From contig NZ_DJHF01000022.1 in the NCBI RefSeq assembly GCF_002433005.1, positions 112,510-149,714 of the forward strand: 37,205 nucleotides of DNA, written 5' to 3'. The stretch is from Acetomicrobium sp. UBA5826. Its GTDB lineage: Bacteria; Synergistota; Synergistia; Synergistales; Acetomicrobiaceae. Made by a program: the position numbers and the translations under genes. The notes under the pieces are model-generated. The model worked only from the letters and a program-made list of their open reading frames with translations. It had not been told where the DNA came from and ran no database searches. Positions 25,427 through 33,041 of the stretch are shown here, piece after piece (the first letter of the stretch is position 1; the number at the start of each line of letters is the position of its first letter).

Positions 25427-26770
25427 ATGCCAACATTTGACGAGAACATGTTCAAGATCGCAATAATAATTACGGACGAATTGGGAAAGGTAACATCCGC
25501 TTCCTCGAGCATCGTATATTTCATCGGCCTTTCGCCGAAAGAGCTGATCGGAAGATCAATCTGTGAATTTGTCGATGAAAAGGACTTACCGACGGCGAAA
25601 GAATGCCTTTTGGAATGTCTATCGAAAGATGGTGATCCCGTAACAACGGCGTACCAAATCTTAAACCCTCAAAAAAAGAACAAAAACCTGGTGCTGGCCA
25701 CCTATCACGGATTATTGAAAGACGTCAATCCAAAGGGCATAGCAATTAGTTGGAGCGACATTGCCGAGGACATGAAAGCCCGACAGGAATTGGAAAGAGA
25801 GAGAACACGCCTTCTATATTTATTTTACGGCAATCCGGAGGCCATAGTACTATCGGATAAAAACAACTTTATCGTTGATGTTAACGACTCTTTCTGCAGG
25901 CTTTTCGGATACGATAAAGAGGAAGTTAGGGGAAAGCATGTCGACGAGATAGTGGCAAAAGACTCCCCCTACTTCGAAGAGGCATTCCATTTGAGCTCCC
26001 TGGTAACTTCCGGCAAAGCCCTCGATTTGGAATCGGTGAGAAAGAAGAAGGATGGCACCCTTTTCGAAGTAGCCATTACCGCAATCCCCGTTAAGTTCGG
26101 TGATGAATTCTTCGGAATATACATTATTTATAGGGATATATCCGAAAGGAAAAGGGCCGCACGAAAGCTGAAAGAATACGTCGGCTACTTAGAAAGGGCA
26201 TGGATTCAAACTATATCGGCTTTGGGTTTCGCATTGGAACAAAGAGACCCTTACACGGCAGGTCATCAACGGAGGGTCGCAGAATTAGCCAAAGCCATAG
26301 CCTTGAAGTTGCAGTTGACAGAGGACGACGTTAAGGCCCTCTATATGGCTTCCCTAGTTCACGACATAGGCAAGATTCGCATTCCTGCAGAGATACTGAC
26401 CAAACCGTCGAAACTTACCTTCGAAGAATACGAGCTCGTGAAGACGCACCCCCGTGTAGGATTTGAAATCTTGAAAAGTATAGAGTTTCCGTGGCCCATA
26501 GCCGAGATCGTCTATCAGCATCACGAAAAACTGGACGGCAGCGGTTACCCGCGAGGGCTAAGGGGAAGCGAAATTCACCCCCTAGCCCTCATACTGACCG
26601 TTGCCGACGTCGTGGAGGCCATGGTTTCGGACCGGCCCTACAGAAAGGTACTCTCAGTGGTAACCGCCCTTGCTGAAATAGAGGCCTTCAAGGGCATGTA
26701 TTACGATCCTCTGGCAGTGGAAGCCTGCTCAAGCCTCCTTAAAAGCGGCGAATTTTCCTTCAAGGATTAG
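25427..26770 (+). CDS. PAS-PAS-HD-GYP protein, probable cyclic di-GMP phosphodiesterase
   Basis: A 447-aa soluble signalling protein. Two PAS domains (about 5-115 and 125-245) sense an unknown cue; the second includes PEAIVLSDKNNFIVDVNDSF and ends with IIYRDISERKRA. The C-terminal HD-GYP domain carries H312-D313 (LVHDIGKIRIP), HHEKLDGSGYP with G373-Y374-P375, and DRPYRK, so metal ligands and the GYP loop look intact and hydrolysis of c-di-GMP is expected. There is no transmembrane segment. ATG 25427 follows GAGAGGG, whereas the longer frame start at 25394 is a TTG without a ribosome site. No diguanylate cyclase is nearby. Confidence 0.93.
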   Translation: MPTFDENMFKIAIIITDELGKVTSASSSIVYFIGLSPKELIGRSICEFVDEKDLPTAKECLLECLSKDGDPVTTAYQILNPQKKNKNLVLATYHGLLKDVNPKGIAISWSDIAEDMKARQELERERTRLLYLFYGNPEAIVLSDKNNFIVDVNDSFCRLFGYDKEEVRGKHVDEIVAKDSPYFEEAFHLSSLVTSGKALDLESVRKKKDGTLFEVAITAIPVKFGDEFFGIYIIYRDISERKRAARKLKEYVGYLERAWIQTISALGFALEQRDPYTAGHQRRVAELAKAIALKLQLTEDDVKALYMASLVHDIGKIRIPAEILTKPSKLTFEEYELVKTHPRVGFEILKSIEFPWPIAEIVYQHHEKLDGSGYPRGLRGSEIHPLALILTVADVVEAMVSDRPYRKVLSVVTALAEIEAFKGMYYDPLAVEACSSLLKSGEFSFKD

Positions 26771-26879
26771 TCCGTCCCGCTTTCCAGCACGGAGTTTAAA
26801 ACTTGGCCATTGTCCCGGATACCTGCATTTAGTGTAAAATTTCAGTAATGATGTTACCTGAAAAGGAGGCGGCCCACGA

Positions 26880-27722
26880 ATGATATCCTTTGCAAAAGCC
26901 CATGGCAACGGCAATGACTTCATTATAATAGAGAACAAAGAAGGGACATACAGCGACGATGGGTTATCCGATCTGGCAAAGAAGATATGCCGCAGAAAGA
27001 CTTCTCTGGGCGCAGATGGAGTCCTGGTGCTCGAGGGTTCGAAAACGTTCGATTTTTATATGAGGCTTTTCAACGCCGACGGATCGGAGGGAGAGATGTG
27101 CGGGAACGGTGCCAGGTGTATCGCGAGGTACGCCTTTGAAAAAGGCCATGCGAAAAGCAACATGACCTTTGAGACCAAAGCCGGCCCTATAAGGGCTTCC
27201 GTAAATCCTCCCTGGGCTACAATTGACATGGGTGAAATCGATGTCTCAAACCTGAAAGAGGGAAAGATCAACGCCTTTGACAAAGAAATTCCCTATATGG
27301 CCTTTTACGTTGGGGTACCTCATTGCGTCCTCTTTTTTCCTGGATTTCGGGACATACCGCGCGACAGTTTGCTTTCCCTTGCACGCCATATACGCCGGAA
27401 GGGCGCGATCTTCGACGAAGGGGCAAACGTAAACTTCGCAGAGAGGAATAAAGACTGCATAGTGGCAATGACATACGAACGAGGGGTGGAGGATTTCACC
27501 CTTTCCTGCGGCACTGGATCCATAGCCTGTTGCCTCGCATCCCATCTGCTTTTCGGTTCTCCTATCTCGATGAAGGTTAAAAATCCGGGGGGCATAAATA
27601 AAGTGGCATTGAGGCTCACATCCGAAAAGGTCTTCGAGGCCTCTCTTTCGGGTAAAGCCCTAATAGTGGCAGAAGGCCTTATTACGGAAGAGGCTTTGTC
27701 AGAAGAAGAAGGCTTTAAATAA
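26880..27722 (+). CDS. dapF: Diaminopimelate epimerase
   Basis: A 280-aa PLP-independent racemase converting LL- to meso-diaminopimelate for peptidoglycan and lysine. The two catalytic cysteines are present: C74 in MCGNGARC and C210 in LSCGTGS. The N-terminus AKAHGNGNDFIII is diagnostic. AAAGGAGG just upstream of ATG 26880 fixes the start. The 109-base gap before it has only a weak promoter candidate (TTGTCC with a TGTAAA-like -10). It is followed after 20 bases by a symporter, probably co-transcribed. No other dap gene is here; the DapA-family protein at 13787-14710 looks HOGA-like instead. Confidence 0.96.
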   Translation: MISFAKAHGNGNDFIIIENKEGTYSDDGLSDLAKKICRRKTSLGADGVLVLEGSKTFDFYMRLFNADGSEGEMCGNGARCIARYAFEKGHAKSNMTFETKAGPIRASVNPPWATIDMGEIDVSNLKEGKINAFDKEIPYMAFYVGVPHCVLFFPGFRDIPRDSLLSLARHIRRKGAIFDEGANVNFAERNKDCIVAMTYERGVEDFTLSCGTGSIACCLASHLLFGSPISMKVKNPGGINKVALRLTSEKVFEASLSGKALIVAEGLITEEALSEEEGFK

Positions 27723-27742
27723 GACATCGGGAGGGAAAAGCA

Positions 27743-28981
27743 GTGACCGATAGTAGGACAGGCTTGTTAAAGAACTACGGATTTCCCTTAATCTTGCTGA
27801 TATCTATAGCAGTAGGTTCGACTATAGGCGCCTTGATGGGCAAAGAGGCATTGGTCTTCAAGCCCTTAGGAGACGTCTTTATAAATCTAATGTTCATGAT
27901 AGTCGTGCCATTGGTATTTTGTACCATAACGAACGCCGTTGCCGGAATGTCGTCCCTTAAACGTTTGGGGAAAGTGCTCGGAACGACTATATCTATTTTT
28001 CTGATAACCGGCGTCATAGCTGCCGTACTGATGCTCGCCGCCGTAGTATTTTTTCCTCCTGCACAGGGCATAGTGATAGAGGGAGTTACTCCCCAGGATT
28101 TCGAGCCCTTGAACACGGCCGAACAAATAGTAAAAGCCTTCACAGTAGAGGATTTTGCTGACCTATTTTCGAGACGGCACATTTTACCCCTGATAATCTT
28201 TTCCATATTGCTGGGCGTCAGTTTGAACGCCCTCGGCGAGAAAACCCGCCCCGTAGTTAATATCGTATCGATACTATCCGATGCCATGTTGCAACTGGTC
28301 AAGATCGTAATGTATTATGCCCCCATCGGGCTTGGGGCTTACTTCGCCACCCTGGTAGGCGACTTCGGACCGCAACTTCTCGGTTCATACGCAAGAGCCA
28401 TGATAGTCTATCACACAGTTACCTTTGCCTACTTTTTCATCGCCTTCAGCGTCTATGCTTACATTTCGACGGACGGTGAGGGTATCGCCCGTTTCTGGAA
28501 GAACATGATCACCCCCGCCATTACTGCCCTTGCAACGGGAAGCAGCAACGCCACACTGCCCGTAAATCTGGAGGCCGCGAGAAATATCGGAGTTCCGGAA
28601 GACATAAGAAACATGGTCCTGCCCCTGGGAGCGACAATTCACATGGAAGGATCGTGCTTGAGCGGCATACTTAAGATATCCTTTCTCTTTGGCTTTTACG
28701 GGTTGAATTTCTCAGGCGTGAACACCTTCGCCACCGCCATCGCAATTGCCGCCTTAAGCGGAGTAGTCCTCTCGGGGATTCCCGGTGGCGGCCTGGTGGG
28801 CGAAATGCTGATCGTAAGCTTATACGGTTTTCCCCCAGAGGCCTTTCCCATAATAGCAACCATCGGCTTTCTCGTCGATCCGGCAGCCACCATGGTCAAC
28901 GCCACGGGGGACACGGCTTCCTCCATGCTTGTGGCCCGATTCCTCGAAGGTAAAAATTGGTTCAGGAAGGCGCAGGGATAA
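27743..28981 (+). CDS. Dicarboxylate/amino acid:cation symporter (DAACS/SDF family)
   Basis: A 412-aa inner-membrane secondary transporter related to GltP/DctA. Recognisable elements are the serine-rich hairpin ATGSSNATLP (from 264), LPLGATIHMEGS (H300, E302, S304), the second hairpin SGIPGGGLVGE, and VDPAATMVNATGD (D379, N387, D391). Relative to the usual NMDGT motif this protein has HMEGS, and it has DP where many have DR; these positions bind cation and substrate, so specificity may differ from glutamate/aspartate carriers. GTG 27743 is preceded by GGGAGGGAAAA. It probably takes up acidic amino acids or C4-dicarboxylates with Na+ or H+. Confidence 0.92.
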   Translation: MTDSRTGLLKNYGFPLILLISIAVGSTIGALMGKEALVFKPLGDVFINLMFMIVVPLVFCTITNAVAGMSSLKRLGKVLGTTISIFLITGVIAAVLMLAAVVFFPPAQGIVIEGVTPQDFEPLNTAEQIVKAFTVEDFADLFSRRHILPLIIFSILLGVSLNALGEKTRPVVNIVSILSDAMLQLVKIVMYYAPIGLGAYFATLVGDFGPQLLGSYARAMIVYHTVTFAYFFIAFSVYAYISTDGEGIARFWKNMITPAITALATGSSNATLPVNLEAARNIGVPEDIRNMVLPLGATIHMEGSCLSGILKISFLFGFYGLNFSGVNTFATAIAIAALSGVVLSGIPGGGLVGEMLIVSLYGFPPEAFPIIATIGFLVDPAATMVNATGDTASSMLVARFLEGKNWFRKAQG

Positions 28982-28986
28982 ATCTT

Positions 28987-29053
28987 AAGAACCGATAAAA
29001 GGAAGGCAGGGCACTAAAGGCCATGTGGCAAGAGGTTCTTCAGCGTCCTGCCT
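28987..29053. other. Interleaved inverted repeats (pseudoknot-capable) between convergent genes; possible terminator
   Basis: Two 7-bp perfect stems are interleaved: AAGAACC (28987-28993) with GGTTCTT (29034-29040), and AGGCAGG (29004-29010) with CCTGCCT (29047-29053), the latter extendable by a G-T and a C-G pair. Read on the minus strand, the second stem is followed by a short T-rich stretch, so it may terminate the FAH transcript. The intergenic space is 85 bases. Confidence 0.4.
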
Positions 29054-29066
29054 CGTGACAGCCCAT

Positions 29067-29831
29067 TTATTTTTGACTGCCTATGGAGATTTTAAGGGCT
29101 CCTATCCCCTCCACCGTTACAGAAGCGACGTCCCCCCTGTGAAGCTCTCCAACGCCGCTAGGAGTTCCCGTCAAAACCACATCTCCAGGAAATAATGTCA
29201 TGAAAGAAGATATGTAGCTCAATATCTTCCTGACGGAAAATATCATAAGGGATGTCCTGCTGTTTTGCCTTATCTGTCCGTTCACTTCCGTTTTTATGCC
29301 GAGATCGGTGGGATCGAGCCGGGTCTCGATCCAGGGACCAATAGGACAAAATTTATCGGCCGATTTGGCCCTTATCCACTGCAGGTCTTCCCTCTGAGCG
29401 TCCCTAGCTGTAAGATCGAAGGCGCAGGTATAACCCAACACATAGTTTAATGCTTCATCTTCCGGAACCTCTTTCATCGGTTTAGCGATTACTACCGCAA
29501 GCTCTCCTTCGTAGTGGAATTCCTTGGTGAAAGCAGGGTAGGGTATTATGTCCTCGGGATCGGCCAAAGCGTTCGGTGCCTTCAAAAAAAGTCCGGGCTC
29601 CTTTGGAAGGCTGCTTACATCCCCGTCCATTTCCTCGATGTGATCGACGTAATTTTTCCCGACGCACACGATCTTTGACGGCTCAACGGGGGCCAAGAGC
29701 CTCACTTCGGAAAGAACAAACTTCTTTCCCGTAAAAGATCCCAACAAACCTTCTGTCTCTTTGACCTCGTTTTCTTCGACTATACCCCAATGAATTGACC
29801 CCTTTGGGGCCGCGAAACGAACAATTTTCAT
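29067..29831 (-). CDS. Fumarylacetoacetate hydrolase-family protein
   Basis: A 254-aa enzyme of the FAH superfamily, which cleaves or decarboxylates 2-oxo diacids using Mg2+ or Mn2+. The metal ligands are visible as E-x-E in FHYEGELAVVI and the aspartate of FDLTARDAQ; the C-terminal PGDVVLTGTPSGVG block is typical. Members of this length include acylpyruvases, 2-hydroxyhepta-2,4-diene-1,7-dioate isomerase-type proteins and oxaloacetate decarboxylases, and the sequence does not choose among them. AAGGAGAAGG lies directly before ATG 29831. It is transcribed alone, divergent from the ferritin/VIT gene. Confidence 0.92.
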   Translation of the reverse strand: MKIVRFAAPKGSIHWGIVEENEVKETEGLLGSFTGKKFVLSEVRLLAPVEPSKIVCVGKNYVDHIEEMDGDVSSLPKEPGLFLKAPNALADPEDIIPYPAFTKEFHYEGELAVVIAKPMKEVPEDEALNYVLGYTCAFDLTARDAQREDLQWIRAKSADKFCPIGPWIETRLDPTDLGIKTEVNGQIRQNSRTSLMIFSVRKILSYISSFMTLFPGDVVLTGTPSGVGELHRGDVASVTVEGIGALKISIGSQK

Positions 29832-29916
29832 TCTGCATCCTTCTCCTTATCATGTTAGAATGTTTTAATACCCTGGTTAGCATTATACGACAACATAGGT
29901 GGATGAGGTGATGACG

Positions 29917-30804
29917 ATGAAGGATATTGAAACGAAACTGGACGCAAAAACTAAAGAGGCAGTTTTAAAATCGCAAAAGACTGAAATGACGGAACATGTC
30001 GTCTACAAAAGGTTAGCTAAAAAACAGCGCGGCAGGAACGCGGAAATTTTAGAACAAATATCTGGAGACGAGGCTCGACACGCTTCGATATGGGAAAGAT
30101 ATACGAACACAAAAGTAAGGCCAAATCCTGTGGCAGTTATCTTGTACGCATTTTTGAATATGCTATTTGGAATTACCTTCACCTTGAAACTCATGGAGCT
30201 AAACGAAGACAGGGCTCAGAAAAAATACAAGAAGTTTCTGACGCTCCTTCCGGACGCCGAAGAAGTATTAAAGGAAGAGGAAAAGCACGAGCAAGCCCTG
30301 CTGGACTTGATTGACGAAGAGAGGCTAAAATACACCAGCTCAATAGTATTGGGGCTAAACGACGCGTTGGTAGAGCTTACCGGAACTTTGGCCGGACTGA
30401 CTTTCGCTTTGGCAGACAGCAGAATAGTCGGTTTAGCCGGCCTGATTACGGGCATCGCCGCATCACTATCGATGGCAGCCTCGGAATACCTCTCCCAAAA
30501 ATCGGATGAGGAAAGAGATACCCACCCATTGCAGGCTTCTGTGTATACAGGAGTGGCTTACATCATAACAGTCGCTTTGCTCATATTTCCCTTTTTCGTA
30601 TCCTCTTCGGTATATGCAGCGTTGGCATGGAGCTTGGTTAACGCCCTCATTATCATTGCTCTGTTTACCTTCTTCGTTTCCGTCGTGAGGTCCGTCAGCT
30701 TTAAGCCAATGTTCACCGAAATGGCTTTGGTGAGTTTCGGCGTCGCCGCCGTCTCCTTCGTAGTTGGTTCCATCGCCAATAAACTATTGGGGGGTTCCCT
30801 CTAA
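29917..30804 (+). CDS. MbfA-like protein: ferritin-like domain fused to VIT1/CCC1 membrane domain
   Basis: A 295-aa protein. The first about 130 residues are a ferritin/rubrerythrin-like helical domain with candidate iron ligands in EMTEHVVYKRL, SGDEARHASIWE and EEKHEQALL. The remainder is a VIT1/CCC1-type membrane domain starting near YTSSIVLGLNDALVELTG, with about five helices and the characteristic SMAASEYLSQKSDEE. In proteobacteria this architecture (MbfA) exports iron; iron or manganese efflux is inferred here. ATG 29917 is preferred over GTG 29899 and ATG 29911 because GAGGTGAT (29904-29911) gives it proper spacing. A strong hairpin follows the gene. Confidence 0.88.
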   Translation: MKDIETKLDAKTKEAVLKSQKTEMTEHVVYKRLAKKQRGRNAEILEQISGDEARHASIWERYTNTKVRPNPVAVILYAFLNMLFGITFTLKLMELNEDRAQKKYKKFLTLLPDAEEVLKEEEKHEQALLDLIDEERLKYTSSIVLGLNDALVELTGTLAGLTFALADSRIVGLAGLITGIAASLSMAASEYLSQKSDEERDTHPLQASVYTGVAYIITVALLIFPFFVSSSVYAALAWSLVNALIIIALFTFFVSVVRSVSFKPMFTEMALVSFGVAAVSFVVGSIANKLLGGSL

Positions 30805-30809
30805 GGATA

Positions 30810-30843
30810 AAGATCAGGGGGGAAAGGTTTCCCCCCTGATCTT
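30810..30843. terminator. Bidirectional hairpin terminator
   Basis: A perfect 15-bp stem (30810-30824 with 30829-30843) with an AGGT loop and a GGGGGG/CCCCCC core. It lies between the convergent ferritin/VIT and nitroreductase genes. T-runs are short, so termination strength rests on the stem. Confidence 0.75.
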
Positions 30844-30852
30844 ACGCTGAAT

Positions 30853-31473
30853 TTAAAGGAACTTCGCTATCTCCTTTACGGGGAAGCGGAACCTGGGCAG
30901 TAACTTTATCCCCTCTCTCATATAGCCAAGGGCAACGATACAGGGTATGATCTTATCTTCCGATATGCCGAACTCTTTCTTTATGGCCTCCTCATCGAAA
31001 CCATCCATGGGATGGGTTTCAAGCCCCAAGCCCTGTGCGGCAATCATGACGGTCATAGCGAAAAAGGCCGTGTTCTTGGCGGCGAAGATCTTCCTTTTGA
31101 CGCTTTCCTTTGGACCATATAAGTTATGGACCATTTCTGTCGTTCCCTGGCGTCCTTCCGGTTTCATATAGCCAAGCTCGACATTCTTGTCCAGTATTTT
31201 ATCCAGGTTCTTTTCCACAGCACCCGGATCGGCTATGAATATCAAAACTGCCGAGGCTTCTTCCACCTTCGGCTGGCTGAAGGCACAACGCCTTAAGGCT
31301 TTCTTCCTCTCGGGATCTTTAACTACAATGACTTCCCAGGGTTGCAAATTAAAAGAAGATGGGGCAAGGCTGCCGAGCTCAAGCAATTTCTGTATCGTTT
31401 CATCGGGCACTTCCTTAGCGGAATCGAAGAAGTTGATGGCTCTCCTCTTTTGAATGGCCTCTATAACGTCCAT
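30853..31473 (-). CDS. Nitroreductase-family flavoprotein
   Basis: A 206-aa FMN-dependent NAD(P)H oxidoreductase. The N-terminus IEAIQKRRAINFFDSAKEVP and SLAPSSFNLQPWEVIVV are the FMN-phosphate and isoalloxazine contact segments of the family; AAQGLGLETHPMDGFDEEAIKKEFGI is also standard. Such enzymes reduce nitro compounds, quinones or other electrophiles; the natural substrate is unknown. ATG 31473 follows GGAGGTGATT. A near-consensus promoter and a palindrome overlapping the expected transcription start lie immediately upstream, so tight repression by a dimeric regulator is likely. Confidence 0.93.
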   Translation of the reverse strand: MDVIEAIQKRRAINFFDSAKEVPDETIQKLLELGSLAPSSFNLQPWEVIVVKDPERKKALRRCAFSQPKVEEASAVLIFIADPGAVEKNLDKILDKNVELGYMKPEGRQGTTEMVHNLYGPKESVKRKIFAAKNTAFFAMTVMIAAQGLGLETHPMDGFDEEAIKKEFGISEDKIIPCIVALGYMREGIKLLPRFRFPVKEIAKFL

Positions 31474-31488
31474 AAATAAATCACCTCC

Positions 31489-31514
31489 ATATAATTAGGT
31501 AACCCTAATTATAT
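31489..31514 (-). promoter_or_regulatory. Palindromic operator upstream of the nitroreductase
   Basis: A perfect inverted repeat with 11-bp arms (ATATAATTAGG and CCTAATTATAT) around a 4-base centre. It begins just after the -10 element and ends at the RBS, so it covers the predicted transcription start. The TTAGG...CCTAA core is reminiscent of DtxR/MarR-type operators; the regulator is not in the window. Confidence 0.7.
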
Positions 31515-31517
31515 TTT

Positions 31518-31546
31518 ATTTTAAACTCTAAATAAATTCATGTCAA
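31518..31546 (-). promoter_or_regulatory. Promoter of the nitroreductase gene
   Basis: On the minus strand TTGACA (31546-31541), a 17-base spacer and TAAAAT (31523-31518) form a near-consensus promoter, directly upstream of the palindrome. Confidence 0.75.
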
Positions 31547-31602
31547 ATAGCAATATAGAGCAGACCATGACAGAAATAAAGGAGGTATTTTTCGAGGGGC
31601 AT

Positions 31603-32052
31603 TTATTTTATCTGACCGTTGGAATATATAATTATTCCCCATTTACGAAGCAGGGCAGAGGATACACCTCTACCCTGCTTAAGTTTGCCAGCGAAGGATC
31701 CGTCGTAAATGTTATATACACCACAGGATGGACTTTTATCCTTTAAGATAGCATATTTAATGTTGTTTTTTATCGCTAAATCCAAAAACTTAAAAGCTCC
31801 TCTAACAAATTGTGGCGTTACATCCTCTCCGTTTTCATTTATGACTCTGGCACGTCGAAACAAAACGTCCTCTCCCGTCCCATCGACTATTTCAGCCCTG
31901 GGCCTAGGTATTCCAAGCCCTCCAAGCACCTCCGGGCAAGCCGATAACGCCAGGCCTTTTTCAACTAAGGCCCTTAAAATTTCATCCTCATAGGACTTGC
32001 CGTCATATCTACAGCGACATCCTATCAGACAGGCGCTGACCAAAAGCTTCAC
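31603..32052 (-). CDS. DUF523-family protein
   Basis: A 149-aa protein of the DUF523 family, function unknown. Conserved cysteine features are visible: VSACLIGCRCRYDGK at the N-terminus, LSACPEVLGGLGIPRPRAEI, and KDKSPSCGV. The cysteines suggest metal binding. GTG 32052 is chosen because it follows the threonine dehydratase stop by two bases and yields the family's usual N-terminus; a GTG at 32079 would add nine atypical residues inside that gene. It is the last gene of a three-gene operon. An imperfect 14-bp hairpin (31648-31680) lies within the 3' end of the coding region. Confidence 0.88.
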   Translation of the reverse strand: MKLLVSACLIGCRCRYDGKSYEDEILRALVEKGLALSACPEVLGGLGIPRPRAEIVDGTGEDVLFRRARVINENGEDVTPQFVRGAFKFLDLAIKNNIKYAILKDKSPSCGVYNIYDGSFAGKLKQGRGVSSALLRKWGIIIYSNGQIK

Positions 32053-32054
32053 TT

Positions 32055-33017
32055 TTATGCCTTCGATTCTTCTACCCACTTACTAAGGGTCAAGAGGTCT
32101 ACGTTTCCGCCCGACATCAAGGCCACTGTTTTCTTGGCCTTAAAGGGAACTTTCCCGTAAAGAAGTGCGGCAACGGGTACCGCTCCCGATGGCTCCACGA
32201 GCAATTTAGCCCTTTCCAGGAGCAAGAGAACAGTATTTTTAATTTCCTCCTCCGACACCAGAAGGACATCGTCTACATATTTCTGAACTATCGGAAAGGT
32301 AATCTTTCCGGGGCTTGCAGTCCTCAGGCCATCTGCAATCGTCTGGATGTTTTTAAGTTCCACTATGTGACCGGCCTTAAGGGACAAATAGGTGCTGTTG
32401 CTCCTCTCGGGCTCTACACCGTAAACTTTGACCTTTTTAGAGGATTCCTTTAGGGCCGTGGCCACTCCTGAGATCAGACCGCAACCACCACATGGGACAA
32501 GGACGGCATCGACGTCGGGCAATTCGTCCAGGATCTCGAGACCAGTCGTTCCCTGACCTGCCATGATCCAAGGATGGTCGAAGGGGGGTACAAAGGTCAT
32601 CTCTCTTTGTTCTGCTATCTCCATAGCTCTTGATATGCGTTCCGTCGACGAACATCCGCATCTTTCTACAAGTGCTCCGTATCCTTCGATAGCAGCCACT
32701 TTGGCGGTAGAAGCATCTTCAGGAACTACCACTATCGCCTTTACACCCAAAATCTTGGCTGCGCAGGCAAGGGCCTGACCGTGATTTCCCGAGGATCCCG
32801 TAACCACTCCTTTTTTTCTCTCCTCTTCATCCATAGAAAGCATGAAGTTCATCGCTCCCCTGAATTTAAAGGCTCCGCTTTTCTGTAAATTTTCCGCCTT
32901 TAGATAAACCTCGTTCCCGGACCACAGGCTGAAGGTGGCCGAAGAAAAGAGCGGCGTCTCGTGAATCCAATCCTTTATTCGTTCTCTCGCCTTCTTTACG
33001 TCTTCCAAAGAAATCAT
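32055..33017 (-). CDS. Threonine/serine dehydratase (PLP-dependent ammonia-lyase)
   Basis: A 320-aa fold-type II PLP enzyme producing 2-oxobutyrate (or pyruvate) and ammonia. The PLP lysine is K51 in SGAFKFRGA, the substrate loop is SSGNHG (75-80), and the phosphate-binding glycine loop is PCGGCGLISG. It lacks a C-terminal ACT regulatory domain, so it is of the catabolic TdcB length rather than feedback-inhibited IlvA, fitting amino-acid fermentation. The ATG at 33017 has GAGGTGAT at good spacing; a TTG directly before it is less likely. The gap to the M20 gene upstream is 24 bases, implying an operon. Serine racemase or another close relative is possible. Confidence 0.88.
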   Translation of the reverse strand: MISLEDVKKARERIKDWIHETPLFSSATFSLWSGNEVYLKAENLQKSGAFKFRGAMNFMLSMDEEERKKGVVTGSSGNHGQALACAAKILGVKAIVVVPEDASTAKVAAIEGYGALVERCGCSSTERISRAMEIAEQREMTFVPPFDHPWIMAGQGTTGLEILDELPDVDAVLVPCGGCGLISGVATALKESSKKVKVYGVEPERSNSTYLSLKAGHIVELKNIQTIADGLRTASPGKITFPIVQKYVDDVLLVSEEEIKNTVLLLLERAKLLVEPSGAVPVAALLYGKVPFKAKKTVALMSGGNVDLLTLSKWVEESKA

Positions 33018-33041
33018 CAATTATCACCTCTTAAACATCGA

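Noticed and set aside
31540..31746. 68-codon plus-strand frame near the nitroreductase promoter
   Set aside because: Mostly antisense to DUF523; its start lies within the nitroreductase -35 region. An AAAGGAGG-like string at about 31578 is not positioned for that start.
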